Below the pieces are notes generated by a model. The model saw only the letters and a program-made list of their open reading frames with translations, had not been told where the DNA came from and searched no databases. Made by a program: the position numbers and the translations under genes. Below are positions 26,615-36,753 of a stretch of 64,000 nucleotides of DNA, piece after piece (the first letter of the stretch is position 1; every line of letters starts with the position of its first letter). This DNA comes from Ch128b sp964527925 (GTDB lineage: Bacteria; Bacteroidota; Ignavibacteria; Ch128b). The stretch is from positions 1 to 64,000 of the forward strand of contig CAZGQO010000008.1 in NCBI GenBank assembly GCA_964527925.1. Direction: 5' to 3'.

Positions 26615-29600
26615 ATGAGTGAATCAAAAGTAAAAGAGTTTTTGAATAAACTTGATGATTTTATTAAAAGATTAATTGCATTAAAAATCTTTGAAGGAAT
26701 CATTTATTTGACGCTAGTCATTTTAGCGGTTTTATTTTTTCTTTCATTGTTTGAAGCAATATTCTCATTTGATAAATCAATTAGATTTGTTTTGTTTATT
26801 TTTCTGCTTATATCTCTCATTTCTTCGTTTGTTTACTTTCTTTTAATTCCACTAATTAAGGTTTATAAACAATCAAAGTTTGAACGATATCTCAACACTG
26901 GGCGATTGATCGGTCAGAATATTCAAGCAGTAAAGGATAAAATTGTCAACGCTCTTCAACTTCTGTTTGATGATAAATTGCAAAATCTCTATTCAAGAGA
27001 TTTAATTAACGCTGCCATAATTCAAAACATAAAAGAGAGTGAAAGATATAATTTTAATTCCATTTTGAATTATCAACGACTTAAGAAATATGGGACACTG
27101 CTGATATTTGTTTTCATTTTCTTCATTATAGCGGGATTTGCATTTAAGGATCTTCCTTTTGCGGCTTACAAAATTTTAAGGTTTGATTCAGAATTTCAGA
27201 AACCACCGGAATTTTACATTGTTGTTGAACCCGGCAATGCAAGAATTGCAAAAGGTGAAAATTATCAATGTACAATTAAGACAATTGGCAAAGAGATTGA
27301 TGATTTGAAAATATTTTATCAATACGAAGGAATGGAAATTTTTGAAGAAGTAAATCTTGCTGCTTATTCAATTGGTGAATTTAAATACAAATTTGTTTCG
27401 CCGCCAAATACATTTCAATTTTTTGCTCAAGCAGAAAATGTAAAAAGTGAAATCTATACAGTTGAAGTTGTTAGTTATCCCATAATAAAAGAACTATCAT
27501 TAAAAATTTTATCGCCAGCATATACAAATATGCCAGTTCAAATTCTTGAAGATGATGGGAATATTTCTGCTATAAAAGGATCTAATCTTGAAATTCAAAT
27601 TAAATCGAGTAAAGAACTGAAATCAGCATTTTTATTGTTTGATGATTCGTCTAAAATATTTCTGGATGTAAATGGGTTAACAGCTCAAAAGAAATTTAAA
27701 TTATCAAGGAGTGGTGCTTATAAAATCATTGTAATTGATAATGATAATTTGACTAATCTAAATCCGGTTGAATATCAGATAAATTTGAGCGAAGATCAGG
27801 TTCCGTCAATAAATTTAATTTCACCTACTGAGACAGTTAATCTAACTGACAACATGCGTTTACCACTTGTGTTTAGAATTAAGGATGATTTTGGATTTAG
27901 TAAGTTAGTTCTTAAGTATCGTTTATCATATTCAAGATATGAGCCGCCAAAAGAAAAATACTCTCAGATATTAATCCCTGTTTCAAAATCAATTGATACA
28001 GTTATATCATACATCTGGAATCTTTCTCCGCTAAATCTTGTGACTGAAGATGTTGTCTCTTTCTATCTCGAAGTTTTTGATAACGATTACTTGTATGGAC
28101 CAAAATCAGCACAAACTCAAGTTATGCAGGTTCGTTTACCTTCGCTTGAAGAAATTCTAAGTGAAGGAAATCAAAAATTTGAAAAGACAATTGAAGAAGC
28201 TAAAAGCGTTCAAACTTCAATTGAAGATTTAAAGAAAAAGATTGAAGAACTTGATAGAGAAATCAAAACACCAAAAGATTTAAAACAACAGGATAAACTA
28301 AGCTGGGAAGAACAGAAAAAAGCAGAGGAATTAATCAAACATAAAGAAGATATTCTTCAAAAAGTTGATGAACTTCAACAACAGCTTAATGACTTAAAAA
28401 ATAAACTCAATGAAAACAAAACTCTTTCAAAAGAAACTCTTCAAAAATTTCTGGAACTTCAGGAATTATTAAATCAACTTGATTCTCAGGAATTGAAGGA
28501 AGCGATTCGACGAATGAATGAAGCTCTGAAAAACTTAAATCGTAAAATGCTACAGGAAGCTTTAAAGAATTTTCAATTTAATGAGGAAAATTTCAGGGCA
28601 AGTCTGGAAAGAACTATCGAGCTGCTGAAGAGAATTCAAATTGAGCAAAAAATGGATGAAGCACTAAAACGACTTGAACAGATGAATCAAAAACTTGATG
28701 ATTTAATGAATCAACTTGATAAGACTAATCCAAATGATCAGAATCAACTTAACGAACTCAGCAAGCAGCAGGAACAACTAACAAAAGATATTGAGAATCT
28801 CCAGAAGAATCTTGAAGATGTTAAAGAGAAAATGGAACAGTTTCCGGATGAAATGCCTGTTGATAAAATGGAAAACTTGATGGAAGAGTTTAACTCAGAA
28901 AATCCGCAGATGTGTTCAATGCGTTCATCCGAACAAATGAAAAAAGGTGATGTGAAGAGTTCGAAAGAAAATCAGAAAAGTTTAAAATCAAGTTTCGGCA
29001 GACTTCAGGAAGGACTGAATCAGTTAAAACAGGAAATGATGCGAAATCAAATGATGCAAACTATGATTCAACTTCAAAGAATTTCATCTGATTTAATCAC
29101 ATTGAGTAAAAATCAGGAAGCAATTAAAAATAAAACATCTTCCATTGATCCTTCATCTCAACAGGTAAACGAAATCACACGAAAACAATCCGAATTGATG
29201 TCTAATCTTAAATCATTAATCGATAGAATGATCGAACTTTCAAATAAGACTTTTGCAATTACACCTGAGATGGGAAGATCAGTTGGCAAAGCAATGATAA
29301 ACATGAACAGCTCAATTGAAAATCTTTTGAACAGAAATCTTTCCACTGCTCAGCAAAACCAAAAAAATGCAATGGGTAATTTGAACGAAGCTGCCGATTT
29401 AATTCAGAATATGTTGATGAACATGATGCAGGGCGGACAGGGCGGAGGGATGATGTCGTTTATGCAAAGACTTCAACAAATGGCTCAGCAACAGATGAAT
29501 TTGAATAATTTAACTCAGATGCTTGGTCAGGGAAATCTAAGTATGGAACAACTTGCTCAACTACAACGACTTGCTGCTGAACAGGAAATGATTAGAAAAT

Positions 29601-30007
29601 CTTTGGAAGAACTAAATCGTGAAATGAGAGAAAGCGGGCAGTCGAGTCGTTTACTTGGAGATTTGGAAGAACTTGAAAGAAAGATGGAAGAAGTTGTTCG
29701 GGAATTAAAGCAAAATAATTTGACAGATGATTTAATTCAAAAGCAGGAAAAAATTCTAACTCGATTACTCGATGCTCAAAGATCTCTAAATGAAAGAGAT
29801 TATGAACAACGGAGAGAATCTCGTCCAGGTGAACAAATAACTTCAAAACCTCCAGCCGACTTGAAATTAGAACAGAATGACTTGCAGTCCCGAATTAGAC
29901 AAGATTTATTAAAAGCTCTTGAAGAAGGTTATGCTAAAGATTATGAAATCTTAATCAGAAAGTATTTTGAGGCACTGCAAAGACAAAAGCTTCAACCAGT
30001 CAAATGA
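26615..30007 (+). CDS. DUF4175-like large membrane-anchored coiled-coil protein
   Basis: 1130 residues. Three hydrophobic segments occur in the first 180 residues, followed by beta-rich extracytoplasmic domains (about 195-505) and then a very long Glu/Gln/Lys/Leu-rich coiled coil (about 510 to the end), with a methionine/glycine-rich break near 935-960 (MMQGGQGGGMMSFMQRL). This matches the DUF4175 family. A role in envelope organisation is possible but not shown. The base composition matches the neighbours; no truncation is seen. Confidence 0.8.
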   Translation: MSESKVKEFLNKLDDFIKRLIALKIFEGIIYLTLVILAVLFFLSLFEAIFSFDKSIRFVLFIFLLISLISSFVYFLLIPLIKVYKQSKFERYLNTGRLIGQNIQAVKDKIVNALQLLFDDKLQNLYSRDLINAAIIQNIKESERYNFNSILNYQRLKKYGTLLIFVFIFFIIAGFAFKDLPFAAYKILRFDSEFQKPPEFYIVVEPGNARIAKGENYQCTIKTIGKEIDDLKIFYQYEGMEIFEEVNLAAYSIGEFKYKFVSPPNTFQFFAQAENVKSEIYTVEVVSYPIIKELSLKILSPAYTNMPVQILEDDGNISAIKGSNLEIQIKSSKELKSAFLLFDDSSKIFLDVNGLTAQKKFKLSRSGAYKIIVIDNDNLTNLNPVEYQINLSEDQVPSINLISPTETVNLTDNMRLPLVFRIKDDFGFSKLVLKYRLSYSRYEPPKEKYSQILIPVSKSIDTVISYIWNLSPLNLVTEDVVSFYLEVFDNDYLYGPKSAQTQVMQVRLPSLEEILSEGNQKFEKTIEEAKSVQTSIEDLKKKIEELDREIKTPKDLKQQDKLSWEEQKKAEELIKHKEDILQKVDELQQQLNDLKNKLNENKTLSKETLQKFLELQELLNQLDSQELKEAIRRMNEALKNLNRKMLQEALKNFQFNEENFRASLERTIELLKRIQIEQKMDEALKRLEQMNQKLDDLMNQLDKTNPNDQNQLNELSKQQEQLTKDIENLQKNLEDVKEKMEQFPDEMPVDKMENLMEEFNSENPQMCSMRSSEQMKKGDVKSSKENQKSLKSSFGRLQEGLNQLKQEMMRNQMMQTMIQLQRISSDLITLSKNQEAIKNKTSSIDPSSQQVNEITRKQSELMSNLKSLIDRMIELSNKTFAITPEMGRSVGKAMINMNSSIENLLNRNLSTAQQNQKNAMGNLNEAADLIQNMLMNMMQGGQGGGMMSFMQRLQQMAQQQMNLNNLTQMLGQGNLSMEQLAQLQRLAAEQEMIRKSLEELNREMRESGQSSRLLGDLEELERKMEEVVRELKQNNLTDDLIQKQEKILTRLLDAQRSLNERDYEQRRESRPGEQITSKPPADLKLEQNDLQSRIRQDLLKALEEGYAKDYEILIRKYFEALQRQKLQPVK

Positions 30008-30046
30008 TTAATCATTACTGCAATTAAAAATTTTTAAGGAATAAAA

Positions 30047-31906
30047 ATGTCAATTTCGAAAAATCTTGAAAAGTTTTTTCTCCGACATTTTGCCTTAATC
30101 CCTTCTTCCATTGTTTTAATTTTTTATTTGATCACTTTAGCACCTGGATTAATTGCACCCGATTCAGGGGAGCTTGCAACTGTTCAATATACACTTGGGA
30201 TTACACACCCGACAGGTTATCCACTTTTTACAATACTTGGATTTTTGTTTTCACATATTCCGGTTCCAATCAAACCAATAATCAAATTGAATTTTTTGAC
30301 AGCTCTCTGGTCTGTTCTTACGATTTATGTTTTAACAATCACAACAAAGAAAATTCTGGATGATTATAAGTTCTGGTTAAACGATTCTTATCAACAAAAT
30401 GAAGATGTGGTTAAAAGATTCGAATTAAGCGAAACAATAAAAATTTTTTCGGCAGTGTTTGGTGGTTTATTACTTGGATTTAGTCGAACATTTTGGCTTC
30501 AAAGTTTATCGGTCGAAGTATACAGTTTCCACATGTTTTTGTTTTCGCTTACATTTTATTTTTTATTGCAATCAATAAAAGAAGATCACGATGAAATTAA
30601 AACTTCATTGACTAAAAGCAATTGGATTTTCACTTTTATTTTTTTAGGACTTGGTTTTTCCAATCATCTTTCAACGCTTTTCATTGTGCCTGCTGTCTTA
30701 TATGGATATTTTTTGAAATTAAATTTCTCAGCAGAAAGGATTAAAAGATTTTTTATTTATACCGTGGTCGGATCACTGGTGACAATTATTCTCTACTTAT
30801 ATCTTCCGATTCGTGCAGCAATGCAGCCTGTAATTAATTGGGGCAATCCTGTTGATTTCAAAAGCCTGATTGACCATGTATCTGGAAGATTATATCATCA
30901 ATTTCTTTTCCCAAGTTTTAGTGATTATTTATCTAAAGTGGGATTTTTTCTTAACTCACTAATGATAAGTTTCGATAAATCTCAGATAAGTGGTTCTGAA
31001 TTTAGTTCTGGCATTTTAATTTCTCTACTTGGAATGGTGATCCTATTTTTCTTGATGCGGAAATTATTCAATGTGTCAATTATAATTTTTCTGACAACGG
31101 TTTTGATCTCTTCTTTTTATAATATTCCTGATATTGATACTTATTTTCTTCCAGCTTATTTCGTTTTAGCCATATCAGCATCGGTCGGGCTATTTTATCT
31201 TTTTTCTATTCGTTTAAATCAAATCAAAAAGATTATTGTGATATCTTTTATTGTACTGCTGATTTTATTCTTTGAAATCAATTTGAATTACTCAAGAGTT
31301 GATCTAAGTGATAACGATTTGCTTGATCAATTCACGCTTGAGTTATTAAATACTGGTGAACCGAATTCAATAGTAATTAGTGTGAGATCAAATTTTTATT
31401 TTCCCAGTTTGTATTATCAATTTGTAGAAAATGTTAGACAGGATATTGCTGTTGTTGAACATTACTTGTTACAAAATAAATGGTATTATTATCAACTTAA
31501 TCGAATACATCCTGAAATTATAACTCTTCAAGATTCTGTAGTTAACTTAAATCTCAAAAATCGTAATGTATATTTTTCAGCTGAGATGCTTGAGAAAGTT
31601 TTAAGAGGTGAAGTTAAACTACCCGATGATTTACACCTTGTACCACATTATTTTATGTTTAAACTTGTTCCAAAAAAGAAATATGAACCATTGGAATTTA
31701 AAGATTATTCTTTCAGATATCCTCAAAGAAGTAATTTTTACACAGATGAAGTAAAAAACATTATCAGGAACATGCTCTTGAATAGATCAATTTATGAACG
31801 GATGAACGGAAAAGTTGAATTGGCTCGGCTTTATCTAAAGAAATTGAAAAAAGATTTCCCTGAATATAAATTGCCCAGAGATCTGGATAGCCTTATTGCT
31901 TATTAA
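30047..31906 (+). CDS. DUF2723 membrane glycosyltransferase-like protein
   Basis: 619 residues with about ten membrane helices in the first 420 and a soluble C-terminal part. The N-terminal motif LAPGLIAPDSGELATVQY and THPTGYPLF are hallmarks of DUF2723, a family related to protein O-mannosyltransferases of the GT-C fold (TMEM260-like); the acidic residues in PDSGE would be the catalytic or metal-binding ones. A dolichol- or undecaprenyl-linked sugar donor is inferred. AAGGA precedes the ATG. Its end overlaps the convergent transporter gene by 14 bases. Confidence 0.85.
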   Translation: MSISKNLEKFFLRHFALIPSSIVLIFYLITLAPGLIAPDSGELATVQYTLGITHPTGYPLFTILGFLFSHIPVPIKPIIKLNFLTALWSVLTIYVLTITTKKILDDYKFWLNDSYQQNEDVVKRFELSETIKIFSAVFGGLLLGFSRTFWLQSLSVEVYSFHMFLFSLTFYFLLQSIKEDHDEIKTSLTKSNWIFTFIFLGLGFSNHLSTLFIVPAVLYGYFLKLNFSAERIKRFFIYTVVGSLVTIILYLYLPIRAAMQPVINWGNPVDFKSLIDHVSGRLYHQFLFPSFSDYLSKVGFFLNSLMISFDKSQISGSEFSSGILISLLGMVILFFLMRKLFNVSIIIFLTTVLISSFYNIPDIDTYFLPAYFVLAISASVGLFYLFSIRLNQIKKIIVISFIVLLILFFEINLNYSRVDLSDNDLLDQFTLELLNTGEPNSIVISVRSNFYFPSLYYQFVENVRQDIAVVEHYLLQNKWYYYQLNRIHPEIITLQDSVVNLNLKNRNVYFSAEMLEKVLRGEVKLPDDLHLVPHYFMFKLVPKKKYEPLEFKDYSFRYPQRSNFYTDEVKNIIRNMLLNRSIYERMNGKVELARLYLKKLKKDFPEYKLPRDLDSLIAY

Positions 31907-32792
31907 CCTCGAGTATTTTTTCCTGATTATTTGAATCATCATCGATTGGTTCAATGTGGACAAATACATCAGCGACTTCTGGCAATTGTGTGATTAGTGA
32001 TTTAACTTCCTGCGCAATTTTATAAGAATCTTTTGTTGAATGATTTTGATTGACTTTAATCTTTACCTCGACATGATACTTATTACCAAACTGATGAGAT
32101 CTTAATCCGCTTAATCCAAGTACACCGTTTACTTTTCTTGCACGATTTGATATCTCATCAATTAATTCCTGACTTGCGGCTTTCCCCATCAGATAATCAA
32201 TATTCTCTTTAGCGACATGATAACCTGCACGGAAGATGAAAAACGCAATTAGTACTCCTGCAATTCCATCAAAGTATTTTAAATCATAAGTCGAAATCAA
32301 GATTGCTAAAAGTGCAATTAAGGAAGAAAGTACATCGTTTAGACTATCAATTGATAAAGCTCTCACTGCAGGACTATCATACTTCTTGCTGATAATTCTG
32401 AAATAATAGGACATGAACCCTTTCAGCACGATTGTGATGCTTAAAACAATTGAAGGGAAAATAATTATATCCTGAATAGTTGGTTCAATTATTCTTACGA
32501 TAGATTCTCGAATCACCGTAATTCCAGCAACTCCAGCAAAAATTGCAAGCATCATCGCAGCGATTGGTTGTGCCGCATGATGTCCATACTGATGATCAGA
32601 ATCAGCACTCTTATATGAAACTTTGATTGAAAAATAAACTGCAATGTTTGTCAGAATATCAGATAATGAATTAATCGCATCTGAAATTACAGCTATACTG
32701 TTTGATAGAATTCCTGCACTGAGTTTTAGTATGAATAGAAATAAGTTAGAAGCAAGAGAAAATCTTGAAGCATTTACAACTTTTTCTTGCAT
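31893..32792 (-). CDS. Cation diffusion facilitator family transporter
   Basis: A 299-residue CDF antiporter that exports divalent metals such as zinc, iron or manganese in exchange for protons. Six helices with metal-site motifs SDAINSLSDILTN (helix 2) and SIDSLNDVLSSL (helix 5), the YGHH segment after helix 2, and a cytoplasmic C-terminal domain (LRSHQFGNKYHVEVKIKV) ending in VADVFVHIEP. Two Asp-x3-Asp patterns, rather than His-x3-Asp, lean towards manganese or iron specificity, but this is an inference. Confidence 0.93.
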   Translation of the reverse strand: MQEKVVNASRFSLASNLFLFILKLSAGILSNSIAVISDAINSLSDILTNIAVYFSIKVSYKSADSDHQYGHHAAQPIAAMMLAIFAGVAGITVIRESIVRIIEPTIQDIIIFPSIVLSITIVLKGFMSYYFRIISKKYDSPAVRALSIDSLNDVLSSLIALLAILISTYDLKYFDGIAGVLIAFFIFRAGYHVAKENIDYLMGKAASQELIDEISNRARKVNGVLGLSGLRSHQFGNKYHVEVKIKVNQNHSTKDSYKIAQEVKSLITQLPEVADVFVHIEPIDDDSNNQEKILEVNKQ

Positions 32793-32860
32793 AATTTATT
32801 CAAACATATTTATTGAATAATTCACAAAGTCAATTTTATTTGTTCAATGACTCAGTCAGT

Positions 32861-34111
32861 TCAAGATTTTTCTTCCCATATCTCACATAAGTTTACAATT
32901 ACATCAACAGCTTTTTCCATATCCTGAACAGAAATCCACTCTAATCTTGAATGAAACGCATGTTCACCTGCAAAAATATTTGGACACGGTAAACTCATAT
33001 AAGAAAGTCTTGAACCGTCTGTTCCACCTCGAATGATATTTAGCTTTGGTTTGATTCCAGCTCTTTCAACCGCTTCCAGAGCATATTGAACGACTTGTAG
33101 ATGTTTATCCAGAACATATCTCATATTTCGATATGATTCCTGAACTTCAAAAGTAAAGCTTGCTTTGTTGTATTTTGAAATAATTTCTTCGGCTAATGTT
33201 TTTAAGAAATTTTCTTTTTCCTTCAGCCCAGCCTCTTCAAAATCTCTTATCAAGATTTTAATAGTTGTTACATCAACTCCGCCATTAATTACATAAGGAT
33301 GAACATAACCTTCTCGACCTTCAGTTGTCTCAGGAGAAAGTGAATCTTTTGGTAATGCATCTATAAAATCAGCAGCAATTTTTATTGCATTCACAAGTTT
33401 ATTTTTTGCATAACCAGGATGACAATTGAATCCCTGAATTTTAATAATCACCGTATCTGCACAGAATGTTTCATTCTCAATTTCTCCCAATGATTCACCA
33501 TCAACTGTATAAGCATATTTCGCTCCAAAACGATCAAGTCTGATTTTTTCAGTTCCTCGCCCAACTTCTTCATCTGGAGTAAAACAAACTTTGATTGGTC
33601 CGTGTTTGATTTCAGGATGTTGAATCAAATAACGCATGGCATCGACAATTTCAGCAAGACCCGCTTTGTTATCAGCACCAAGCAGTGTTGTTCCATCTGC
33701 AGTGATAATATCATTACTAATTTGTTCTTTTAAATCTGGGTGTTCTTCTGGATCTAAAACTTGTGTTGGATCAGCAGGCAGAACAATTTTTCCGCCGTCG
33801 TAATTTTTATGAATTACTGGATTTACATTTGCACCGCTAACCTCTGGTGAAGTATCCATGTGGGCGAGAAATCCAATAGGAGGAACATCTTTCGCCGTGT
33901 TTGGCGGAAGTTCAGCATAAACATAACCGAATTCATCAAGTTCTACATTTTGCATTCCAATTTCTTTGAGTTCATCAGCAAGGACCTGTCCAAGAATTTT
34001 TTGTTTTTCTGTTGAAGGAAATGTTTGTGATTCTTCAGATGATTGTGTATCGTATTTCACATATCGAAGAAATCTTTCGAGCACTGTGTAATCTTTTTTT
34101 GAATTTGCCAT
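32861..34111 (-). CDS. pepT: Peptidase T
   Basis: A 416-residue zinc tripeptidase of the M20 family that removes N-terminal residues from tripeptides in the cytoplasm. Metal and catalytic motifs are visible: GFLAHMDTSPE (His and Asp ligands), LLGADNKAGLAEI, CFTPDEEVGRGTE (general base Glu), VDGESLGE and GEHAFHSRLEW near the end. Length is normal. It is divergent from the nitronate monooxygenase-like gene, with a 121-base gap to that gene's ATG that must hold both promoters. Confidence 0.96.
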   Translation of the reverse strand: MANSKKDYTVLERFLRYVKYDTQSSEESQTFPSTEKQKILGQVLADELKEIGMQNVELDEFGYVYAELPPNTAKDVPPIGFLAHMDTSPEVSGANVNPVIHKNYDGGKIVLPADPTQVLDPEEHPDLKEQISNDIITADGTTLLGADNKAGLAEIVDAMRYLIQHPEIKHGPIKVCFTPDEEVGRGTEKIRLDRFGAKYAYTVDGESLGEIENETFCADTVIIKIQGFNCHPGYAKNKLVNAIKIAADFIDALPKDSLSPETTEGREGYVHPYVINGGVDVTTIKILIRDFEEAGLKEKENFLKTLAEEIISKYNKASFTFEVQESYRNMRYVLDKHLQVVQYALEAVERAGIKPKLNIIRGGTDGSRLSYMSLPCPNIFAGEHAFHSRLEWISVQDMEKAVDVIVNLCEIWEEKS

Positions 34112-34232
34112 GTTGACCTCAGATTTTGATTTATGATTATTAGCAAGTTATCAATTGAATGAATTTTTTGAAAATCTTAAATGAAATCATAATTCCCATA
34201 TAATTTTTAATTTGAGAAAAAATTGGATACTT

Positions 34233-35183
34233 ATGAAAATAAAAAATAGAGTCACTGAACTTTTCAAGATTCAGTACCCAATCATTCAGGCAGGAATGGT
34301 CTGGGTATCAGGTTATAAATTAGCTACTGCTGTAAGTGAATGCGGTGGACTTGGTTTAATTGGTTCCGGTTCCATGAAACCAGAGTTGTTGAAAGAACAC
34401 ATTCAAAAAGCAAAACAAAAAACTCAAAAACCTTTCGGTGTGAATATTCCGTTATTAAGAGAAGATGCAAAGGATTTAATTCAAACAGTTATTGATGAGG
34501 AAGTTAAAATTGTTTTCACTTCAGCTGGTCATCCCGGAAAATTTATTGATGTCTTGAAAAAGAATAATGTAACTGTAGTTCATGTTGTTCCTTCGGTGAA
34601 GTATGCAAAGAAAGCTGAAGAAGTTGGATGTGATGCAATTGTTGGAGAAGGTTATGAAGCTGGTGGACATAATGGCTTCGATGAAATTACAACTTTCTGT
34701 TTGATTCCAATGCTGGCGGAAAGTGTAAAAATACCAGTAATTGCCGCAGGTGGAATTGCTATAGGAAATCAAATTGCCGCAGCTTTTGCACTTGGTGCTG
34801 AAGGTGTACAAATTGGAACTCGATTTGCAGCAACTGAAGAATCTTCTGCCCACTTAAACTATAAGTTGAAAGTGATAGAATCAGAAGATAACGGGACAAT
34901 CATTGGTTTTAGGAAAATTGGTCTAGTGAGAATGTTGAAAAACAAATTTGCTCTTGAAGCAGTTAATGCTGAAAAATACTGTGCCAGTGAGGAAGAACTC
35001 AAAAAAATCTGGGGCGAAAAAAAAGAAAGAAGAGGAATATTCGAAGGTGATGTTGATGAAGGTGCATTAGAAGCAGGTCAATCAGCAGGACTTGTAAGAG
35101 AAATTTTGCCAGTTTCAAAAGTATTTGAAAAATTGATTGAAGAATTTGATTCAACAATTAAAAATATTAGTGGGCTAATTTAA
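34233..35183 (+). CDS. Nitronate monooxygenase family flavoprotein
   Basis: A 316-residue TIM-barrel FMN enzyme. Motifs: YPIIQAGMVWVSGYKLA, CGGLGLIGSGSM, EGYEAGGHNGFDEITTF with the active-site His, and VIAAGGIAIGN followed by GVQIGTRFAAT for FMN phosphate. The same motifs occur in FabK-type enoyl-ACP reductases, which cannot be excluded by eye. The ATG at 34233 is preferred to the upstream TTG because the conserved barrel starts directly after it. Confidence 0.85.
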   Translation: MKIKNRVTELFKIQYPIIQAGMVWVSGYKLATAVSECGGLGLIGSGSMKPELLKEHIQKAKQKTQKPFGVNIPLLREDAKDLIQTVIDEEVKIVFTSAGHPGKFIDVLKKNNVTVVHVVPSVKYAKKAEEVGCDAIVGEGYEAGGHNGFDEITTFCLIPMLAESVKIPVIAAGGIAIGNQIAAAFALGAEGVQIGTRFAATEESSAHLNYKLKVIESEDNGTIIGFRKIGLVRMLKNKFALEAVNAEKYCASEEELKKIWGEKKERRGIFEGDVDEGALEAGQSAGLVREILPVSKVFEKLIEEFDSTIKNISGLI

Positions 35184-35208
35184 GGTTCTCTATAGATTGA
35201 TTTTTCAC

Positions 35209-35237
35209 TTGACAATAATGATTTAATTAATTATAAT
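35209..35237 (+). promoter_or_regulatory. Perfect sigma-70 consensus promoter before cytochrome P460
   Basis: TTGACA (35209-35214), a 17-base spacer and TATAAT (35232-35237), an exact match to the housekeeping consensus. Transcription should start near 35244, about 40 bases before the ATG. Confidence 0.8.
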
Positions 35238-35239
35238 AG

Positions 35240-35252
35240 TTAGGAATCCTAA
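35240..35252 (+). promoter_or_regulatory. Palindrome at the P460 transcription start
   Basis: TTAGGA-A-TCCTAA is a perfect inverted repeat with six-base arms, centred on the expected +1. Such a position fits a repressor operator holding down an otherwise very strong promoter. The TTAGG/CCTAA half-sites are reminiscent of DtxR-type boxes, an inference only. Confidence 0.5.
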
Positions 35253-35285
35253 AATAGTTTATAATTAAAAATAACGGAGGGTCTT

Positions 35286-35774
35286 ATGAAAACAAAAATC
35301 ATTTTTCTAGTTCTTGCTTTTGGTCTTTCTGTTCTGGGATTTTCATTTCTACAAGTCAATAAAAATGAAATCCCATATCCAGAAGGTTATCGTAACTGGA
35401 CGCATGTCAAAACTATGGTATTAAAAGAAGGTCACCCCCTTTACGCAGCCTTCGGTGGAATTCATCACATCTACGCAAATAAAAAAGCTCTTGAAGGTTA
35501 CAGGTCAGGAAATAAATTTAAAGATGGTTCTGTTATCGTTTTTGATTTACTTGAATTTTCAGAAGAAAATAACGCAATTGTTGAAGGTAAACGAAAAGTC
35601 GTAGGTGTGATGGTCAAAGATTCAAAAAAATACAAACAAACCGGCGGATGGGGTTTTGAAGGTTTTGCTGGTGATACAAAAGAAAGAGTTGTTAAAAATA
35701 TGGAAGGTGAATGTTTTGCCTGCCATACTCAGTTAAAAGAAAAAGATTTTGTCTTTAGTGAATATCGCAAATAA
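35286..35774 (+). CDS. Cytochrome P460 family protein
   Basis: A 162-residue exported c-type haem protein. A signal peptide (MKTKIIFLVLAFGLSVLGFSFLQ) is followed by the P460 fold with YPEGYRNWTHVKT, FGGIHHIYANKKA and GGWGFEGFAGDT, and one haem-binding motif, C143-F-A-C146-H147. P460 cytochromes oxidise hydroxylamine or bind nitric oxide in specialised bacteria; in others the substrate is unknown. The strong ACGGAGGG site, the consensus promoter and the terminator behind it make this a single-gene transcript. Confidence 0.9.
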   Translation: MKTKIIFLVLAFGLSVLGFSFLQVNKNEIPYPEGYRNWTHVKTMVLKEGHPLYAAFGGIHHIYANKKALEGYRSGNKFKDGSVIVFDLLEFSEENNAIVEGKRKVVGVMVKDSKKYKQTGGWGFEGFAGDTKERVVKNMEGECFACHTQLKEKDFVFSEYRK

Positions 35775-35797
35775 TTTATAACCATGAATTGAAATTG

Positions 35798-35835
35798 AAA
35801 GCGGAGAGTCTACCTTGACCTCCGCTTTTTTATTT
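35798..35835 (+). terminator. Rho-independent terminator of cytochrome P460
   Basis: AAAGCGGAG and CTCCGCTTT (nine base pairs), extended after one bulged A by GTC/GAC around a six-base loop, run straight into TTTTTTATTTTT. A textbook intrinsic terminator on the plus strand. Confidence 0.9.
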
Positions 35836-35917
35836 TTAAAGTAACAGAACATCTTCAAATTAAATTGGAATTAAAGAATATAAATTTCTAAATTTTGAGT
35901 GAAAGGAATCAGAAATA

Positions 35918-36739
35918 ATGAATAAGATTCAAAAAATTTTCTCCTATTCTCAGGACTTAAACATTTGGCGAATTCTTATCTCCGAATTGGAACAAGTGGT
36001 AATTGAAGAAAGAGATATCAACAAAAAAGAAGTTTTCTTTTCCTGTATCGAACTTGAGTCTGGTAAACTAGTATGGAAAAACAAAATATTCGAGAATGAA
36101 AAGTTCTGGATTGGAATTGAAGGGACAAAATCTAAATATCTTTTCCTTCATATGTTTGAAAAACCAGATATGCCGGCTCATAAAAAAATTCTTACAGTTG
36201 ATTTAACTTCTGGTGATCTTGCATGGAAAAATGATGATTTAACTTTTTATGGTTTTGATGATGATTTCGTTTATGCTTTTAATAAAAAGTTAGATTCACG
36301 GGAATTTTTTAAATTAAAAATAGCTGATGGTGAGATGGTTGCTTCACTTGGTAATGAGGAAGAAGCAAAAGTGATTCTGGATAATTTACCGGAATATGAT
36401 TACTCAAAATATAAATTTGCAAACATGGTTGGAGAGAATCCTGATTTTCAGTTACAGCGCGAAATTATTCAAAAAGTTATTGGTGAAAATAAGTTTCTGA
36501 GTTTGTGTGAGTTTATTGAAACCGATAAATATTTAGTTTTTAATTACTATGATAAAGTTGCTCAATGGAGTTTAGTGAATCGACTCGTGGTTTTTGCTAA
36601 AAGTGAGGAAATCCCTTCAATGATTGAAACAGTAAATTCATCAACACCTGCACCAGTGCCTGATTCATTCTTTCTTTACAAAAATTTTCTAATCTTTATT
36701 AAAGATAAAAAGGAACTAAATGTATACTCTTTAAATTAA
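35918..36739 (+). CDS. Conserved protein, DUF4905-like
   Basis: A 273-residue cytoplasmic protein with no signal or membrane segment. It has repeated short beta blocks such as CIELESGKLVWKN and TVDLTSGDLAWKN that look like blades of a WD/PQQ-like propeller, and an acidic composition. It resembles the DUF4905 family from Bacteroidota and relatives, a tentative match from memory. Function unknown. It lies 14 bases upstream of the AMMECR1 gene and probably shares its transcript. Confidence 0.6.
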   Translation: MNKIQKIFSYSQDLNIWRILISELEQVVIEERDINKKEVFFSCIELESGKLVWKNKIFENEKFWIGIEGTKSKYLFLHMFEKPDMPAHKKILTVDLTSGDLAWKNDDLTFYGFDDDFVYAFNKKLDSREFFKLKIADGEMVASLGNEEEAKVILDNLPEYDYSKYKFANMVGENPDFQLQREIIQKVIGENKFLSLCEFIETDKYLVFNYYDKVAQWSLVNRLVVFAKSEEIPSMIETVNSSTPAPVPDSFFLYKNFLIFIKDKKELNVYSLN

Positions 36740-36753
36740 ATTCTGGAGATGAT

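Noticed and set aside
34233..35183. FabK enoyl-ACP reductase
   Set aside because: Motifs are shared with nitronate monooxygenases and no fatty-acid synthesis genes lie nearby; the broader family name is kept.
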